Notes under the pieces: model-generated | What the model was told of the DNA's origin: nothing | Databases searched by the model: none | What the model saw: the letters and a program-made list of their open reading frames with translations, nothing else | Shown: piece after piece, positions 36,757-46,910 of the stretch | How positions within the stretch are numbered: position 1 is the stretch's first letter | How the letters are laid out: each line of letters begins with the position of its first letter | Translations under genes and position numbers: made by a program | From: Marinobacter daepoensis DSM 16072 | GTDB taxonomy: Bacteria; Pseudomonadota; Gammaproteobacteria; Pseudomonadales; Oleiphilaceae | Direction of reading: 5' to 3' | Assembly (NCBI RefSeq): GCF_000421165.1 | Contig: NZ_ATWI01000009.1 | Coordinates: forward strand, 496,001 to 560,000 | DNA: 64,000 nt

Positions 36757-39243
36757 TCACTCCAACCGCCTCAGCAACAGCATGGGCGAGACACTGAGCA
36801 CAGGCTGCAATTGCCAGCGACCAAGGATCGCCAGTAATACGCCGGCAATCACCGGTACAGGCAAAACTACCTGCCAATGCCATCGGAACTCCCCCTCAAA
36901 CATTCCCGCCTGAAGCGCGTAAACGGCCCCCTCAGCGGCAACCACACCAAGGGCACCGGCAACGAATCCGAGCAAAGCGAATTCTAGCATGGTACTTCGA
37001 ACCAGCAGTGACTGCCGGCCGCCCAGCGTACGCAACAAGGCCCCTTCACGCTGTCTATCCCTCAGGGTCGCACTGACCACAGCCGCCATGACCACCAGAG
37101 CCGCCGCCAGTATCAGCGCCAGAATGGCCTCAATGGCCTGTGTGACCTGCCGAACGATCTGTTGGATCCGATCAATAATGTGGTCAATCTCCAGCACGGA
37201 CACGGTGGGGAATGCTCGGGAGAAATCGTTCAGTGCCAGCTTTTGGTCCGGGCCCAGAAAGAAGCTGGTGATCCAGGTGGCGGGCATGTCTGCCAGCCCG
37301 CCACCTGGCGGGAAAGCCATGTAGAAGTTGGGTTTCATGCTGTCCCACTGGACGGTCCGGATGCTGGTCACCGGCTCTGTCACCCGGCTGGCACCAATCG
37401 TGAAGGTAAGACGGTCTCCGAGCTTCAGCCCCAACTTGGCCGCCAGCTCCGCTTCCACCGACACCCCTTCAGTCTGGCCTTGCCCGAACCACTGCCCTGA
37501 CACAATCTGGTTGTCTTCCGGAAGGCTGCCCATCCAGGTCAGGTTCAGCTCACGATTCAGAGCACCAATACGCTCGTCTTTGCTGACCACCTCTTTCACC
37601 GGTTCACCATTCAGCTCCGTCAAGCGCCCTCGTACCATAGGGTAAAGGGCTTCCAGCGGCGCACCCTGACGGTGCCAGAAGCCTTCAACATCATCTACGG
37701 CATCGGGGGCAATATTGATCAGAAAGTGATTGGGAGCGTTTTCCGGAAGCTGGGCCTGCCAGTCATCCAGAAGCGAAGAACGCACCAGAACAAGTGTGGC
37801 TGCCAGCATCAGGGTCATCGCAAAGACGGCCATCTGAGCCATGCTCGAGCGACGATGCCGGTAGAGCCCCACAAGCGCCAGACGCCAGGCATTACCACCG
37901 CCCTGAACCCTTCGCAAAACCGCCACCATGCCCCACCCAAGCATGGCAAGCACCACAAGAAGCAGAGCCAGTCCACCTAGCAGGGCAACGACCAATGTGA
38001 ATTCCCCGGCATACATCCAGACCAGCCCGAACACCGCGAGCACCGCCAGAACCATATCCGGTATGACCTCCCGGCCGCTTTCACCCGGCTGCGCGCGCAG
38101 AACACGCATCGCGGGCACACTCCGAAGGCGCCGGATGGGTGGATAGGCAAACGCAAACAGGGAAACCACCGCTGTCAACAGTGCAGGCATCACCGCCGCC
38201 GGGTCCAGATAGAGGTCCACCGGTCGCTCCAGAACATCACTCAGCAGGCTCACCAGCAGCCAGAACAACGGCAGCGCCACCGCAAGCCCCCCCAGGATGC
38301 CCACCACGCCCCACAGGCTCAGACGACGCAGGTAGAGGCCACCAATACCACGACTGGACAGCCCCAGCGTCTTCAAAAGAGCGACGGTATCGCGCTGGGA
38401 CAGCGCATACTGTCGGCTTGCGACTGCCACGGCGACCGCCGCCAGCAGAACCGCAAGGCTGCCCCCCAGAAGCAGGAAACGCTCCGCCCGCTGAAGAGAA
38501 CGGGAAAAGGTTTCTCCATCTTGTACACCTTCCCACTCGTGGCTGGGTGCCAATTGCGGCTGCAGCCAGTGGTAGTAGTCCTCCAGCATGGGTTCCGCAC
38601 CGGCAAACAGGTACACATATTCCACCCGACTGCCTTCCTGCACAACGCCCGTGCCCGCAACGTCATCCACGTGCATCATCACTCTCGGAGCCAGAGAAGA
38701 CAGCCGAAAGCCGCCATCCGGCTCGCGGATAAGCAGGCGAGTGATGTCCAGCTCGAGGTTGCCGACTTCCAGGGTATCGCCAATGTTCAGCTCCAACAGC
38801 CGAAGCAGGCGCGGGTTCACCCACACCTCGCCCGGCCCCGGGCCCCGGTCAACAGTGTCCCGGGGTGCCTGATTCCCCGACTGAGTCTCGATATCTCCCC
38901 GTAAAGGGTATTCATCACTGACTGCCTTGACCGAAACCAGTTGGAAACCACCCTCACCGAAAACCATGGTGGAGAACTCCACCATCTGTCCGGTCTCCAG
39001 CCCACGGGCCTCAGCCTCATCCAGCCACTCGGGCGGAATGGGCAAGCCATTCTCAGCTTCGAGCTGCCGATCCGCAGCCAGAAATGAGCTTGCGGATGAA
39101 ACCAGAGTTCTTTGCAACTGGCCGGCAAACAGCGCAATGGTAGCGACGGTCGCAACAGCGATCACCAACGCAACCAACACAACCCGGACATCACGTTCTC
39201 GCCAGTCCCGGGTCACCGACATGAGTTTTCCGGAAGCGGCCAT
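36757..39243 (-). CDS. ybbP: FtsX-like ABC transporter permease, YbbP type
   Basis: An 828-residue inner-membrane protein with ten hydrophobic segments. One is N-terminal, three or four lie at about 260-380, further segments near 395-480, and a C-terminal FtsX block at about 710-815 contains LRDRQREGALLRTLGGRQS. Large periplasmic regions lie between them. This MacB/LolC-like layout fits the E. coli YbbP type, which pairs with the ATPase YbbA. The ATPase stop and the permease start share one base (TGATG). The function is probably lipid or envelope related. Confidence 0.9.
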   Translation of the reverse strand: MAASGKLMSVTRDWRERDVRVVLVALVIAVATVATIALFAGQLQRTLVSSASSFLAADRQLEAENGLPIPPEWLDEAEARGLETGQMVEFSTMVFGEGGFQLVSVKAVSDEYPLRGDIETQSGNQAPRDTVDRGPGPGEVWVNPRLLRLLELNIGDTLEVGNLELDITRLLIREPDGGFRLSSLAPRVMMHVDDVAGTGVVQEGSRVEYVYLFAGAEPMLEDYYHWLQPQLAPSHEWEGVQDGETFSRSLQRAERFLLLGGSLAVLLAAVAVAVASRQYALSQRDTVALLKTLGLSSRGIGGLYLRRLSLWGVVGILGGLAVALPLFWLLVSLLSDVLERPVDLYLDPAAVMPALLTAVVSLFAFAYPPIRRLRSVPAMRVLRAQPGESGREVIPDMVLAVLAVFGLVWMYAGEFTLVVALLGGLALLLVVLAMLGWGMVAVLRRVQGGGNAWRLALVGLYRHRRSSMAQMAVFAMTLMLAATLVLVRSSLLDDWQAQLPENAPNHFLINIAPDAVDDVEGFWHRQGAPLEALYPMVRGRLTELNGEPVKEVVSKDERIGALNRELNLTWMGSLPEDNQIVSGQWFGQGQTEGVSVEAELAAKLGLKLGDRLTFTIGASRVTEPVTSIRTVQWDSMKPNFYMAFPPGGGLADMPATWITSFFLGPDQKLALNDFSRAFPTVSVLEIDHIIDRIQQIVRQVTQAIEAILALILAAALVVMAAVVSATLRDRQREGALLRTLGGRQSLLVRSTMLEFALLGFVAGALGVVAAEGAVYALQAGMFEGEFRWHWQVVLPVPVIAGVLLAILGRWQLQPVLSVSPMLLLRRLE

Positions 39244-39992
39244 CAGATTTCCGGCTCCCCAGCGGTTTCAGGCTCAGTCAGAAGGCCAGCTTCAATATGC
39301 AACTGCCGGCCGCAACGGGCGGCGAGGTGCTCATCGTGAGTCACCATGACCAGTGTCGTGCCCTGCTCCCGGTTGAGTTCCATCAACAGATCCGACACGG
39401 CCTGGCCCGTCCGGTTATCCAGATTGCCAGTGGGTTCGTCCGCGAACATAACGACCGGATCGGAAGCAAACGCCCGGGCAATGGCCACGCGTTGCTGCTC
39501 ACCACCCGACAACTGTCGTGGTGTATGATTGAGCCGTTCTCCCAGTCCGACCCGCTCCAGCAATTCCCGGGCTCGTTGCTGTGGCGATTCCATACCGGCC
39601 AACTCCAGTGGAAGCATCACATTTTCAAGGGCGCTCAGGGCTGGCAGCAACTGGAAAGACTGAAACACAAACCCGACGCGACGCGCTCTCAGTTTCGCCC
39701 GCTCATCTTCACTGAGTGTGCTGATGACCGAGCCATCCAGCTCGACCGTGCCCTCAGAGGGTGTGTCCAGCCCTGCAAGCAACCCGAGCAGAGTGGTTTT
39801 ACCGGAACCGGAGCGCCCGACAATGGCTACGGATTCTCCCCGATTGATTTCCAGGCTGACCCCTTGCAAGATCGTCAGAGTATCGGTTTCCAGGCTGACC
39901 CGATGGGTCAGATCAGACACCCGCAACATGGGGCGGTTATCAGTTTTTCTGAGATCCGTCATCTGGTTCACGGTTGCTCCATTGTCTGTCAC
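39243..39992 (-). CDS. ybbA: ABC transporter ATP-binding protein, YbbA type
   Basis: A 249-residue ATPase with Walker [13 protein letters not shown], signature [15 protein letters not shown], Walker [14 protein letters not shown] and the switch histidine in VTHDEHLAA. It belongs to the LolD/MacB-like branch. It energises the large permease encoded immediately downstream. The frame opens with GTG 39992; ATG 39962 or 39929 are alternatives. It is divergent from tesA, an arrangement seen in E. coli, where tesA and ybbAP are neighbours. Confidence 0.92.
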   Translation of the reverse strand: MTDNGATVNQMTDLRKTDNRPMLRVSDLTHRVSLETDTLTILQGVSLEINRGESVAIVGRSGSGKTTLLGLLAGLDTPSEGTVELDGSVISTLSEDERAKLRARRVGFVFQSFQLLPALSALENVMLPLELAGMESPQQRARELLERVGLGERLNHTPRQLSGGEQQRVAIARAFASDPVVMFADEPTGNLDNRTGQAVSDLLMELNREQGTTLVMVTHDEHLAARCGRQLHIEAGLLTEPETAGEPEI

Positions 39993-40023
39993 TTTGAACC
40001 TGTAAAGGGTATATGATTTCGCT

Positions 40024-40665
40024 ATGCATACGATATCGATGTACGTCAGATCAATCGCTCTCTCGACGCTCTTTCTTCTTGCCCTCCCGGCCCTGGCCAG
40101 TCAGAACACGGTTCTTGTACTGGGAGACAGCCTGAGTGCCGCTTACGGTATACCCTCAGAAACCGCCTGGGTCGAGTTGCTTCGGAACCGCCTGAAGCGC
40201 CAGGGTATGAACTGGGCCGTGGTCAACGCCAGCATTAGCGGCGAAACCACCGACGGGGGCCTGCGCCGCCTGCCCGACCTGATGAAAAAGAACGCCCCCG
40301 ACATCGTCATCATTGAGCTTGGAGGCAACGACGGCTTACGGGGATTCCCGCCCAACGTCATCGAGTCCAACCTCGCAGACATGATCTCGACGGTGCAACA
40401 GGCCGGGGCAACCCCTGTTCTGGTCGGTATGCAGATACCACCCAATTATGGTCAGCGCTATACCCGGATGTTTGCCAGTATCTTCCCGACCCTGTCTGAC
40501 CGCTACGACACAGTTCTGGTTCCCTTCTTTCTGGACGGCATTTACGATCAGGACGGTCTGATGCAGGACGATGGCATCCACCCGACCGAAGACGCCCAGC
40601 CGAGGCTTCTCGACAATATCTGGCCGCGCCTCGAGCCGCTGCTGAGCGATCAGGTCAGGGGCTGA
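40024..40665 (+). CDS. tesA: Acyl-CoA thioesterase I / lysophospholipase L1 / arylesterase
   Basis: A 213-residue exported SGNH hydrolase. After a signal peptide (cleavage near ALAS), block I is LVLGDSLSAAYG with nucleophile Ser36. Block III is ELGGNDGLRG, and block V is DDGIHPTEDAQ with the catalytic Asp and His. TesA of E. coli cleaves acyl-CoA, lysophospholipids and esters in the periplasm. It is transcribed divergently from the ybbA-ybbP pair, with only 31 bases between the start codons. Confidence 0.93.
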   Translation: MHTISMYVRSIALSTLFLLALPALASQNTVLVLGDSLSAAYGIPSETAWVELLRNRLKRQGMNWAVVNASISGETTDGGLRRLPDLMKKNAPDIVIIELGGNDGLRGFPPNVIESNLADMISTVQQAGATPVLVGMQIPPNYGQRYTRMFASIFPTLSDRYDTVLVPFFLDGIYDQDGLMQDDGIHPTEDAQPRLLDNIWPRLEPLLSDQVRG

Positions 40666-40671
40666 AGCCTG

Positions 40672-41637
40672 TCAGAGTACCTGACGCACAAATCCAAGCG
40701 CGCGCCGCTCGGACCAGTAGTAACCATCCCGGGCATGTTGAACAAAACCGACGTGCCCGCCCCACCTGGGTACTTCCATCTGCACACACGGCCCTAATAT
40801 CTGCGGATCGCAGGGAAAACACCGAGGTGACAGAAATGGATCGTCGGCGGCATTGACCACCAGCGCCGGCACCCGAATCTCACTCAACCGAAACAACGCA
40901 GAGCACCGGGCCCAGTAGTCCGCTGCATTCCGGAAACCGTGGAGCGGGGCAGTGTAACGGTTATCAAACTCGTGAAAATCCCGGATCTGCTCAAACCCGC
41001 TGACATCAATCACCTCTGGAAATGCGCGGGACTTTTCCAGCATTTTCGCGTGCAGGTCGTTCAGGAACCTCTGCATATAGATGCGTCGACTGGGCAATGC
41101 GAGTACATCGGCGCTGCCGGCAAGATCCAGTGGCACGGAATAAGTCACCGCACCACTGACCCGACAATCAATCTGCGCCCCCTGCTCAGCCAGGTACAGC
41201 AGCGTCAGGTTTCCACCCATACTGAACCCCGAAAGGAATAAATTCCGGTAGTGCTCTGACAGGGCGCGACTGACCACCGCATGAAGGTCTTCCGTCGCAC
41301 CACTGTGGTAAAAACGCGGCCGATGGTTCATCTGCCCACCGCACGACCGAAAATTCCACGCCAGCACGTCCCAGCCATCGCCCATCAGGGCACGCGCCAG
41401 ACCCAGAACATAGGGCCTCCGGCTGTGGCCTTCCAGGCCATGGGACAACACAGCAAGCCGACTGCTTCCCTGCCGATACCAGTCTAGGTGCAATTCGTCC
41501 TCATCGGCCGTAGCCAGTACTTCGGTAACCGGTTCTGGCAGAGACACTTTGCGGAACAGAGTGGGCCATACCGATTGAACATGCCCGTTGCGTAACCAGA
41601 CCGGTGGACGATAGGGTTCCAGCTTACTTTTGTGCAA
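40672..41637 (-). CDS. Alpha/beta hydrolase, YheT family
   Basis: A 321-residue hydrolase with the YheT/COG0429 pattern: PPVWLRNGHVQSVWPTLFR at the N-terminus, LSHGLEGHSRRPYVLGLA (oxyanion region), WNFRSCGGQMN, the nucleophile elbow FSGFSMGGNLTL read as GFSMGG, and a late GGHVGFV with the catalytic histidine. It may act on esters; the natural substrate is unknown. A TTG start (41637) is used. It converges on tesA, leaving six bases between them. Confidence 0.88.
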   Translation of the reverse strand: MHKSKLEPYRPPVWLRNGHVQSVWPTLFRKVSLPEPVTEVLATADEDELHLDWYRQGSSRLAVLSHGLEGHSRRPYVLGLARALMGDGWDVLAWNFRSCGGQMNHRPRFYHSGATEDLHAVVSRALSEHYRNLFLSGFSMGGNLTLLYLAEQGAQIDCRVSGAVTYSVPLDLAGSADVLALPSRRIYMQRFLNDLHAKMLEKSRAFPEVIDVSGFEQIRDFHEFDNRYTAPLHGFRNAADYWARCSALFRLSEIRVPALVVNAADDPFLSPRCFPCDPQILGPCVQMEVPRWGGHVGFVQHARDGYYWSERRALGFVRQVL

Positions 41638-41661
41638 ATTTTGACCTTTTATTTCAGGGGG

Positions 41662-41690
41662 TTGACGAACAGGATTAAAGTACTTAATAT
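41662..41690 (+). promoter_or_regulatory. Promoter of tRNA-Asn (copy 1)
   Basis: TTGACG and TAATAT are separated by exactly 17 bases and followed by a GC-rich discriminator (GCGCG), as in growth-rate-controlled stable-RNA promoters. The same design precedes copy 2. Confidence 0.8.
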
Positions 41691-41710
41691 GCGCGCCACA
41701 TTGATGCTGT

Positions 41711-41786
41711 TCCCCGATAGCTCAGTTGGTAGAGCAACGGACTGTTAATCCGTTTGTCGCTGGTTCGAGCCCAGCTCGGGGAGCCA
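41711..41786 (+). tRNA. tRNA-Asn (GTT), copy 1
   Basis: A 76-base tRNA with acceptor arms TCCCCGA/TCGGGGA, D-arm, anticodon GTT at 41744-41746, TTCGA T-loop and an encoded CCA end. It reads AAC and AAU codons. Base for base identical to the copy at 56239. Confidence 0.97.
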
Positions 41787-41795
41787 CTTATTTCG

Positions 41796-41832
41796 AAAGG
41801 CCGCTGATATTTTATCAGCGGCCTTTTCTTTT
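41796..41832 (+). terminator. Terminator after tRNA-Asn copy 1 (shared with apeB)
   Basis: AAAGGCCGCTGATA pairs with TATCAGCGGCCTTT around a three-base loop, with A and T runs on both sides. It can stop both the tRNA transcript and the opposing aminopeptidase transcript. Confidence 0.88.
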
Positions 41833-41837
41833 CTACG

Positions 41838-43127
41838 TTAGAAAATCTCTTTCCGCTGCATGAATTCACGCAGTACCTGGAACAGCGTGTAGCCGTCCCG
41901 GGTACCGATCATTTCCCGGATCGAATGCATCGCAAACTGCGGAACCCCGATATCCAGCGTGGTCACTCCCAGATTACCTGCTGTCAGCGGCCCAATGGTG
42001 CTGCCACACGCCATGTCGCTGCGCACCACAAACGTCTGATGCGGCAACCCTAACTCATCACTGATGTGACGGTACAACGCAGCCGACCGGCTGTTGGTGG
42101 CGTAGCGCTGGTTATGATTCACCTTGATAACCGGCCCCTGGTTGAGTAACGGACCATGGTTTTCATCGTGACGATCCATATAGTTAGGATGTACACCATG
42201 CGCGTTGTCCGCCGAGATCATCATGGAGCGGGCAATCGCCCGGACTTTTCCTGACCCGCACCAGCGATCAAGAACCGCTCCCAGAAACGGCCCCTGCGCC
42301 CCTTCAGCGGACATACTGCCAACCTCTTCATGGTCGTTGCATACCAACAGAGCCGGTTCGTCATCCGACGATGCCAGCAAGGCCTGAAGACCGATGTAAC
42401 AGCTGAGCAGGTTATCCAGCCTGGCCGACGCCAGGAATTCCTCGCGCAGACCTACCAGTGCGGCCCCCTGGGCATCGTAGAAACTCAGCTCATAGCCCAG
42501 AATCTTGCTGGCATTAAGGCCTTGTTCGCTGGCCACCTGTTGCCTGAGCAATTCAGAAAATGTGGTGGTATCAGCCTCAGGAACCTGCATAACCACCGGC
42601 GGCAGATCCGTCTGAGCGTTGATGCTGCGATTGCTGTTGGCCTCCCGATCAAGGTGTATCGCCAGGCTGGGAATGATCGCGACCGGCTTCCGGAAGTCCA
42701 CCAGAGTGTCACGCACATGACCGCTATCATCCAAAAATGTGACCCGGCCAGCCAGAGACAAATCACGGTCAAACCAGGGATTCAGCAGCACTCCCCCATA
42801 GACTTCCACCCCCAACTGGAAAAAACCTTTCCGGCGAATTTCAGGGTTGGGCTTCACTTTCAGACATGGGCTGTCGGTATGGGCGCCCACCATGCGGATA
42901 CCGGAACTGACCACATCTGTGGTGCCGGTTCGAAACGCAATAATGGATGAGCCATTCCGGATAACGTAGTAGCCCTGCCCAGGCTTCAACGACCAGTCGT
43001 CGCGTTCATCCAGGGGTTCAAATCCAGCCGCCTCAAGCCGAGCCCTCATTGTATTTACGGCGTGCCAGGGTGTGGGTGAGGCGTTCAAAAACTCAATCAA
43101 GTCTTTATTGAATTCAGTATGTTCCAT
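41838..43127 (-). CDS. apeB: M18-family aspartyl-type aminopeptidase
   Basis: A 429-residue dinuclear-zinc aminopeptidase that removes N-terminal residues from peptides in the cytosol. Metal and catalytic segments are [45 protein letters not shown] and the late [23 protein letters not shown]. Start ATG 43127 has AGGA five bases before it; an open frame continues upstream without a good start. The Pseudomonas homologue is called apeB. Confidence 0.93.
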   Translation of the reverse strand: MEHTEFNKDLIEFLNASPTPWHAVNTMRARLEAAGFEPLDERDDWSLKPGQGYYVIRNGSSIIAFRTGTTDVVSSGIRMVGAHTDSPCLKVKPNPEIRRKGFFQLGVEVYGGVLLNPWFDRDLSLAGRVTFLDDSGHVRDTLVDFRKPVAIIPSLAIHLDREANSNRSINAQTDLPPVVMQVPEADTTTFSELLRQQVASEQGLNASKILGYELSFYDAQGAALVGLREEFLASARLDNLLSCYIGLQALLASSDDEPALLVCNDHEEVGSMSAEGAQGPFLGAVLDRWCGSGKVRAIARSMMISADNAHGVHPNYMDRHDENHGPLLNQGPVIKVNHNQRYATNSRSAALYRHISDELGLPHQTFVVRSDMACGSTIGPLTAGNLGVTTLDIGVPQFAMHSIREMIGTRDGYTLFQVLREFMQRKEIF

Positions 43128-43238
43128 GATCTTCCTGATTGCATGATAATGGCGGCTACAGTATCGCATGAAGCCGCGCCTGCTCCTACCGGGCGAACAT
43201 TCACTGTGAGCACTCAACGGACAACGCAGGAGACGCTT

Positions 43239-43724
43239 GTGTCGCTACCCCGATTTCTGGACATCGAATACTGCCAGACAGACGATTCCCTGTTCCCCAC
43301 CGCCATCGCCTGGTCGCTGGCAGACGGCCAGATGAAAACCGTTGTGATTGCGCCGGATGAATCCTGGCTGCCGGAAGACGGCGATCTCGGCGATGTCGAC
43401 CTCCGGCATCTGGAAGAGCAAGGAGTCCCCCTGCTGGAGCTCACCCGCGAATTACACGAAGACCTGCCAGACCAGACCGTTTACGTAGACGGCCTGGACC
43501 CGGATGAAATACTGATTGACCTGATTTTCGGTGCGGTTCATCAGGAAGCCCCCTTCGAGATCGCGCCGATTGCGGAGCTTATCCATGGTCTCGATACAGA
43601 CACTCTGGAAGACCGGCGGCGCCAGCTGCTGTTTGAGGAAGGGCTTGAGCCTCAGTTGCCCGAGAACGGCGTTTACGCACTTTTGCTTTTGGCTAAGGAA
43701 GAGGGCTACCTGGAGGACCTCTGA
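43239..43724 (+). CDS. Hypothetical protein, possibly a divergent DEDD-type exonuclease fold
   Basis: About 161 acidic residues starting at GTG 43239, chosen because GCAGGAG lies 7-10 bases ahead. The first 30 residues ([11 protein letters not shown], then [11 protein letters not shown]) look like the opening strands of DnaQ/RNase T exonucleases with a DxE pair, and [18 protein letters not shown] could be the second motif. The third motif is not recognisable, so activity is doubtful. The divergent apeB gene starts about 110 bases upstream. No confident function. Confidence 0.6.
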   Translation: MSLPRFLDIEYCQTDDSLFPTAIAWSLADGQMKTVVIAPDESWLPEDGDLGDVDLRHLEEQGVPLLELTRELHEDLPDQTVYVDGLDPDEILIDLIFGAVHQEAPFEIAPIAELIHGLDTDTLEDRRRQLLFEEGLEPQLPENGVYALLLLAKEEGYLEDL

Positions 43725-43822
43725 ACCCCTGACGGGGAACTGTGACAGGTGTCTGCGTAACATTGCGTTACACAAGGCAGAATCGGGCGTCAGTATCGTG
43801 ACTGACAGGAAGCCTGATAATA

Positions 43823-44425
43823 ATGAACAACATTCACCCCCGCGTCCTCAGCCTTACCCTGGCCACCTTGAGCGTGTTTGCTCCGGCCATCGTGGCCCAG
43901 GAAACACCCCGCGCCGACAAACACTACGTTGGATTACTGGCGACGGCGATCGAACACCGATCCATTGGTTCTTCTGATGAGGATGGCTGGGGCCAGGCAG
44001 GCACTGTGATCATTGGCGGACACCTGAGTGAGCTGATCCACGCCGAGATCAGACTGGGAGGAGGCTTTGCCGATGCTGAAATCTCCAGGGGAGACCTGAC
44101 GCTGTCGGTGGACTACTTTGGCAGTTGGTACATGGGGCTGCACTACCCGGTTGGCACCCTCGGCAACATCTATGCCCAGGCCGGATTCAGCCATATCAGC
44201 GGCGATGCGCACCTGAGCAACCGGGAGGCCGATGCCAATACCCAGTTCCGGAAACTGGAGGGCGACTACCCCGGCAGCAGCTTCAGCTTCAGTTGGCTGG
44301 CAGGGCTCGATCTGGAGCTGATGGAGAACACCTACCTGGTATTTGAAGGCGGAAAACTGTTTGAAGACACCGACTCCGGGGCCAATGCCTTCCAGTTTTC
44401 CTCCGGCCTCCGTTACGAGTTCTGA
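43823..44425 (+). CDS. Outer-membrane beta-barrel protein
   Basis: A 200-residue exported protein (signal peptide to about VAQ) with alternating amphipathic strands (HYVGLLATAIEHRSIG, LIHAEIRLGGGFADAEI, NIYAQAGFSHISGD, FSWLAGLDLELMENTYLVFEGG). It ends in RYEF, the terminal aromatic expected for BAM-dependent insertion. The size suggests an eight-stranded OmpA/OmpW-like barrel. Role unknown. Its 3' end overlaps the opposing rlmL gene by 13 bases. Confidence 0.82.
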   Translation: MNNIHPRVLSLTLATLSVFAPAIVAQETPRADKHYVGLLATAIEHRSIGSSDEDGWGQAGTVIIGGHLSELIHAEIRLGGGFADAEISRGDLTLSVDYFGSWYMGLHYPVGTLGNIYAQAGFSHISGDAHLSNREADANTQFRKLEGDYPGSSFSFSWLAGLDLELMENTYLVFEGGKLFEDTDSGANAFQFSSGLRYEF

Positions 44426-46590
44426 TGGCGGATGTGCCAACACCGATGGATTTTCGGGTTGCGCTGAAAGTCCTTGTCGAGGGTGCTCCCGCTCACTTCC
44501 TGCACTTCAAACTCTGACTCCAGCGACTCATCAAGCCTGAACTTGCGGAAGTTGTTGGAGAAAATAAGCAGCCCCTCACTGGACAACCGGGCCATACACT
44601 GACGTATCAGCGCTCCATGGTCCCGCTGTATATCCAGCACACCGCTCATGCGGGCGGAGTTGGAAAACGTGGGCGGGTCCATAAAGATCAGATCGAAACG
44701 CTGGTCCACGGTCTTCCTGTCGGCCAGCCAGGCGAGACAGTCCGCCTGCTCAACCCGATGCCTGCCTGAATCGGCTCCGTTCAGTGCCAGGTTCTCTTTG
44801 GCCCAGGCTACGTAGGTTTTTGACATGTCGAGGCTCAGAGAACGGCTCGCCCCACCAACCGCTGCATGCACGCTGGCCGCACCGGTATAGCAGAACAGGT
44901 TCAGGAAACGCTTGCCCCGGGCATTCTGCTGAATCCAGTGACGCACGGGGCGATGATCCAGAAACAGCCCGGTATCCAGATAATCCTTCAGGTTTACTCT
45001 GAGCAGGCAGCCGTGCTCATGCACGTTGAAATAGTCTCCGGTGGCCGCCTGCTTCTCATACTGGCGACTGCCAGCCTGACGCTGGCGCTGCTTGCACACC
45101 AGCATTCCGGGCTCCAGTTCCAGCACCTCCGGAATCACTGAGAGTGCTTCAGCAAGGCGCTCCCGGGCCGCCCTCTCATCCACCGACTTCGGCGCCGCGT
45201 ACTCCTGCACATGCACCTGTCCTTCATAAATATCAATAGCCAAGGCATACTCGGGCATGTCGGCATCGTACAGCCGATAACAACCAATGCCCTGCTTCCT
45301 GGCCCACTGACCGATGGTTTTCAGGTTCTTCTTCAGGCGGTTGCGCAGCATGGCCGCCCGCTCCGGGTTGGCGATTCTCGGCATAATCTCGCCTGGGGCT
45401 GCGGGGTCCCGTGGTGTCATAGCGTTCTCAGCAAGCACCTCAAACAGCAAAAGCTGTGCCGGCAGCTTGCCATTGAACAACTTGTACTGCTTGAAGCTTC
45501 TCAGCCCCAGGGATTTGCCGAATTCGGGGGCGCCAGTGAAGACGCCAAGACGCCAGCCTGGCAATTCTCGGATGACGGACTCGCCGAGAGCCTGATACAG
45601 GACCGCCAACTCTTTGCGGTCGCTCAACCGTTCTCCATAAGGAGGGTTGGTCAGCACCAGCCCCACGTCACTCAGCCCCTCCTGGCGACGAAATGAATGG
45701 ACAGGCCGCGCTTCCACCTGAACGATATCTTCAAGACCAGCCCGCTGAATATTTTTCCAGGCCGTCGCAATGACCCGCTCATCCTGATCAGAACCAAAGA
45801 ACCGCGGCACCCGCTTCTGCTTTCCTTCATGGGCCCGTCGCTCGGCCTCCTGGCGTAGCCCCAGCCAAAGATCCGGCTGGTGCCCGGGCCATTTTTCAAA
45901 ACCAAACCGTTCCTGCTTACGACCCGGCGCAATATCCAGCGCCATCAATGCAGCCTCAATGAGCAGAGTCCCGGAACCGCACATCGGATCAACAAAATCG
46001 CCACCGGTCGCAACGAACTCTGGCCAACCGGCCCGAATCAGAAGCGCTGCTGCCAGGTTCTCTTTCAGGGGCGCAACCCCTTTGTCTGTCCGGTAACCCC
46101 GCATGTGCAGGCTGTGCCCGCTCAGATCAATACCAAGCGACAACCTGCCCCGGTTCAACCTTGCGGATACGGTGACATCCGGATCTTTGGGCGCCACAGA
46201 GGGGCGCGGTGCACCAGCGCCCCGGATACTGTCGACAATACCGTCTTTGACTTTCTGGGCGCCGAACTGAGTGTTCCGTATGGTTTCATTCTGCCCAAGA
46301 AACGTCACCCGGAAACTGCCCCCCGCCGGAATATGGACCTGCCAGTCGAGAGAGACCACGCCGTCATAGAGTTCATCCGCGTGGCGCGCATCCACATCCG
46401 CCACGTTCAGGATGACCCGATTCGCCAGCCTCGACCACAGACACGCCCGGTAGCCGCTCTCCAGGCTTCCTTCTACCCAGACACCGGCTGGCGCATTGCG
46501 AACAAGGTGGAGGCCGAACGTCTCCATCTCATCGGCCAGGAGGTACTCCACCCCTTTGGGGCAGGTTACAAAAAAGACATGCTTAGACAA
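44413..46590 (-). CDS. rlmL: 23S rRNA (guanine) methyltransferase RlmKL
   Basis: A two-enzyme fusion of about 725 residues. The N-terminal RlmL half methylates G2445: a THUMP domain, then FVDPMCGSGTLLIEAA and TNPPYGERL as SAM and catalytic motifs. The C-terminal RlmK half makes m7G2069: NLFCYTGAASVHAA and LIFMDPPTFSNS. Start TTG 46590 was preferred because AGGAG lies six bases ahead; the TTG at 46596 abuts it. Fused enzymes of this length are usual in gammaproteobacteria. It overlaps the beta-barrel gene. Confidence 0.95.
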   Translation of the reverse strand: MSKHVFFVTCPKGVEYLLADEMETFGLHLVRNAPAGVWVEGSLESGYRACLWSRLANRVILNVADVDARHADELYDGVVSLDWQVHIPAGGSFRVTFLGQNETIRNTQFGAQKVKDGIVDSIRGAGAPRPSVAPKDPDVTVSARLNRGRLSLGIDLSGHSLHMRGYRTDKGVAPLKENLAAALLIRAGWPEFVATGGDFVDPMCGSGTLLIEAALMALDIAPGRKQERFGFEKWPGHQPDLWLGLRQEAERRAHEGKQKRVPRFFGSDQDERVIATAWKNIQRAGLEDIVQVEARPVHSFRRQEGLSDVGLVLTNPPYGERLSDRKELAVLYQALGESVIRELPGWRLGVFTGAPEFGKSLGLRSFKQYKLFNGKLPAQLLLFEVLAENAMTPRDPAAPGEIMPRIANPERAAMLRNRLKKNLKTIGQWARKQGIGCYRLYDADMPEYALAIDIYEGQVHVQEYAAPKSVDERAARERLAEALSVIPEVLELEPGMLVCKQRQRQAGSRQYEKQAATGDYFNVHEHGCLLRVNLKDYLDTGLFLDHRPVRHWIQQNARGKRFLNLFCYTGAASVHAAVGGASRSLSLDMSKTYVAWAKENLALNGADSGRHRVEQADCLAWLADRKTVDQRFDLIFMDPPTFSNSARMSGVLDIQRDHGALIRQCMARLSSEGLLIFSNNFRKFRLDESLESEFEVQEVSGSTLDKDFQRNPKIHRCWHIRHQNS

Positions 46591-46910
46591 GATCAACTCC
46601 TGGTTTTCTGAGTGATACCGGTAAGTTTACGGAATGGCAGCAAAAGATTTTCGGGCGCCGTCATCTTTATTTCACAAAATAATAAGAAATGCGTCACTTA
46701 GATGAAATAATTAGTGTACACCAGCGTGAGATTCGTCCACCTTGTAACTGACGCGTCGTTCAGGAGGCCAAGTATAAGCCTCCTTTAACAGGATCCTGAC
46801 TGCTCTGACCAGAGCTGGCAATAGTGGGTTGTCCCGGAGAGACTGCCACATGCCACGGTCAGTGCGGATGTGTACACACATGTTCTGTTAATCCATCAGT
46901 GAGGAACGGC
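46591..46910. other. 320-base divergent intergenic region between rlmL and rmf
   Basis: It contains an AT-rich stretch (46660-46715) and two inverted repeats upstream of rmf: AGGAGGC/GCCTCCT (46762-46784), followed by TT, and GCTCT/AGAGC near 46803-46815. These may belong to the rmf leader. No extra gene is seen. Confidence 0.5.
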
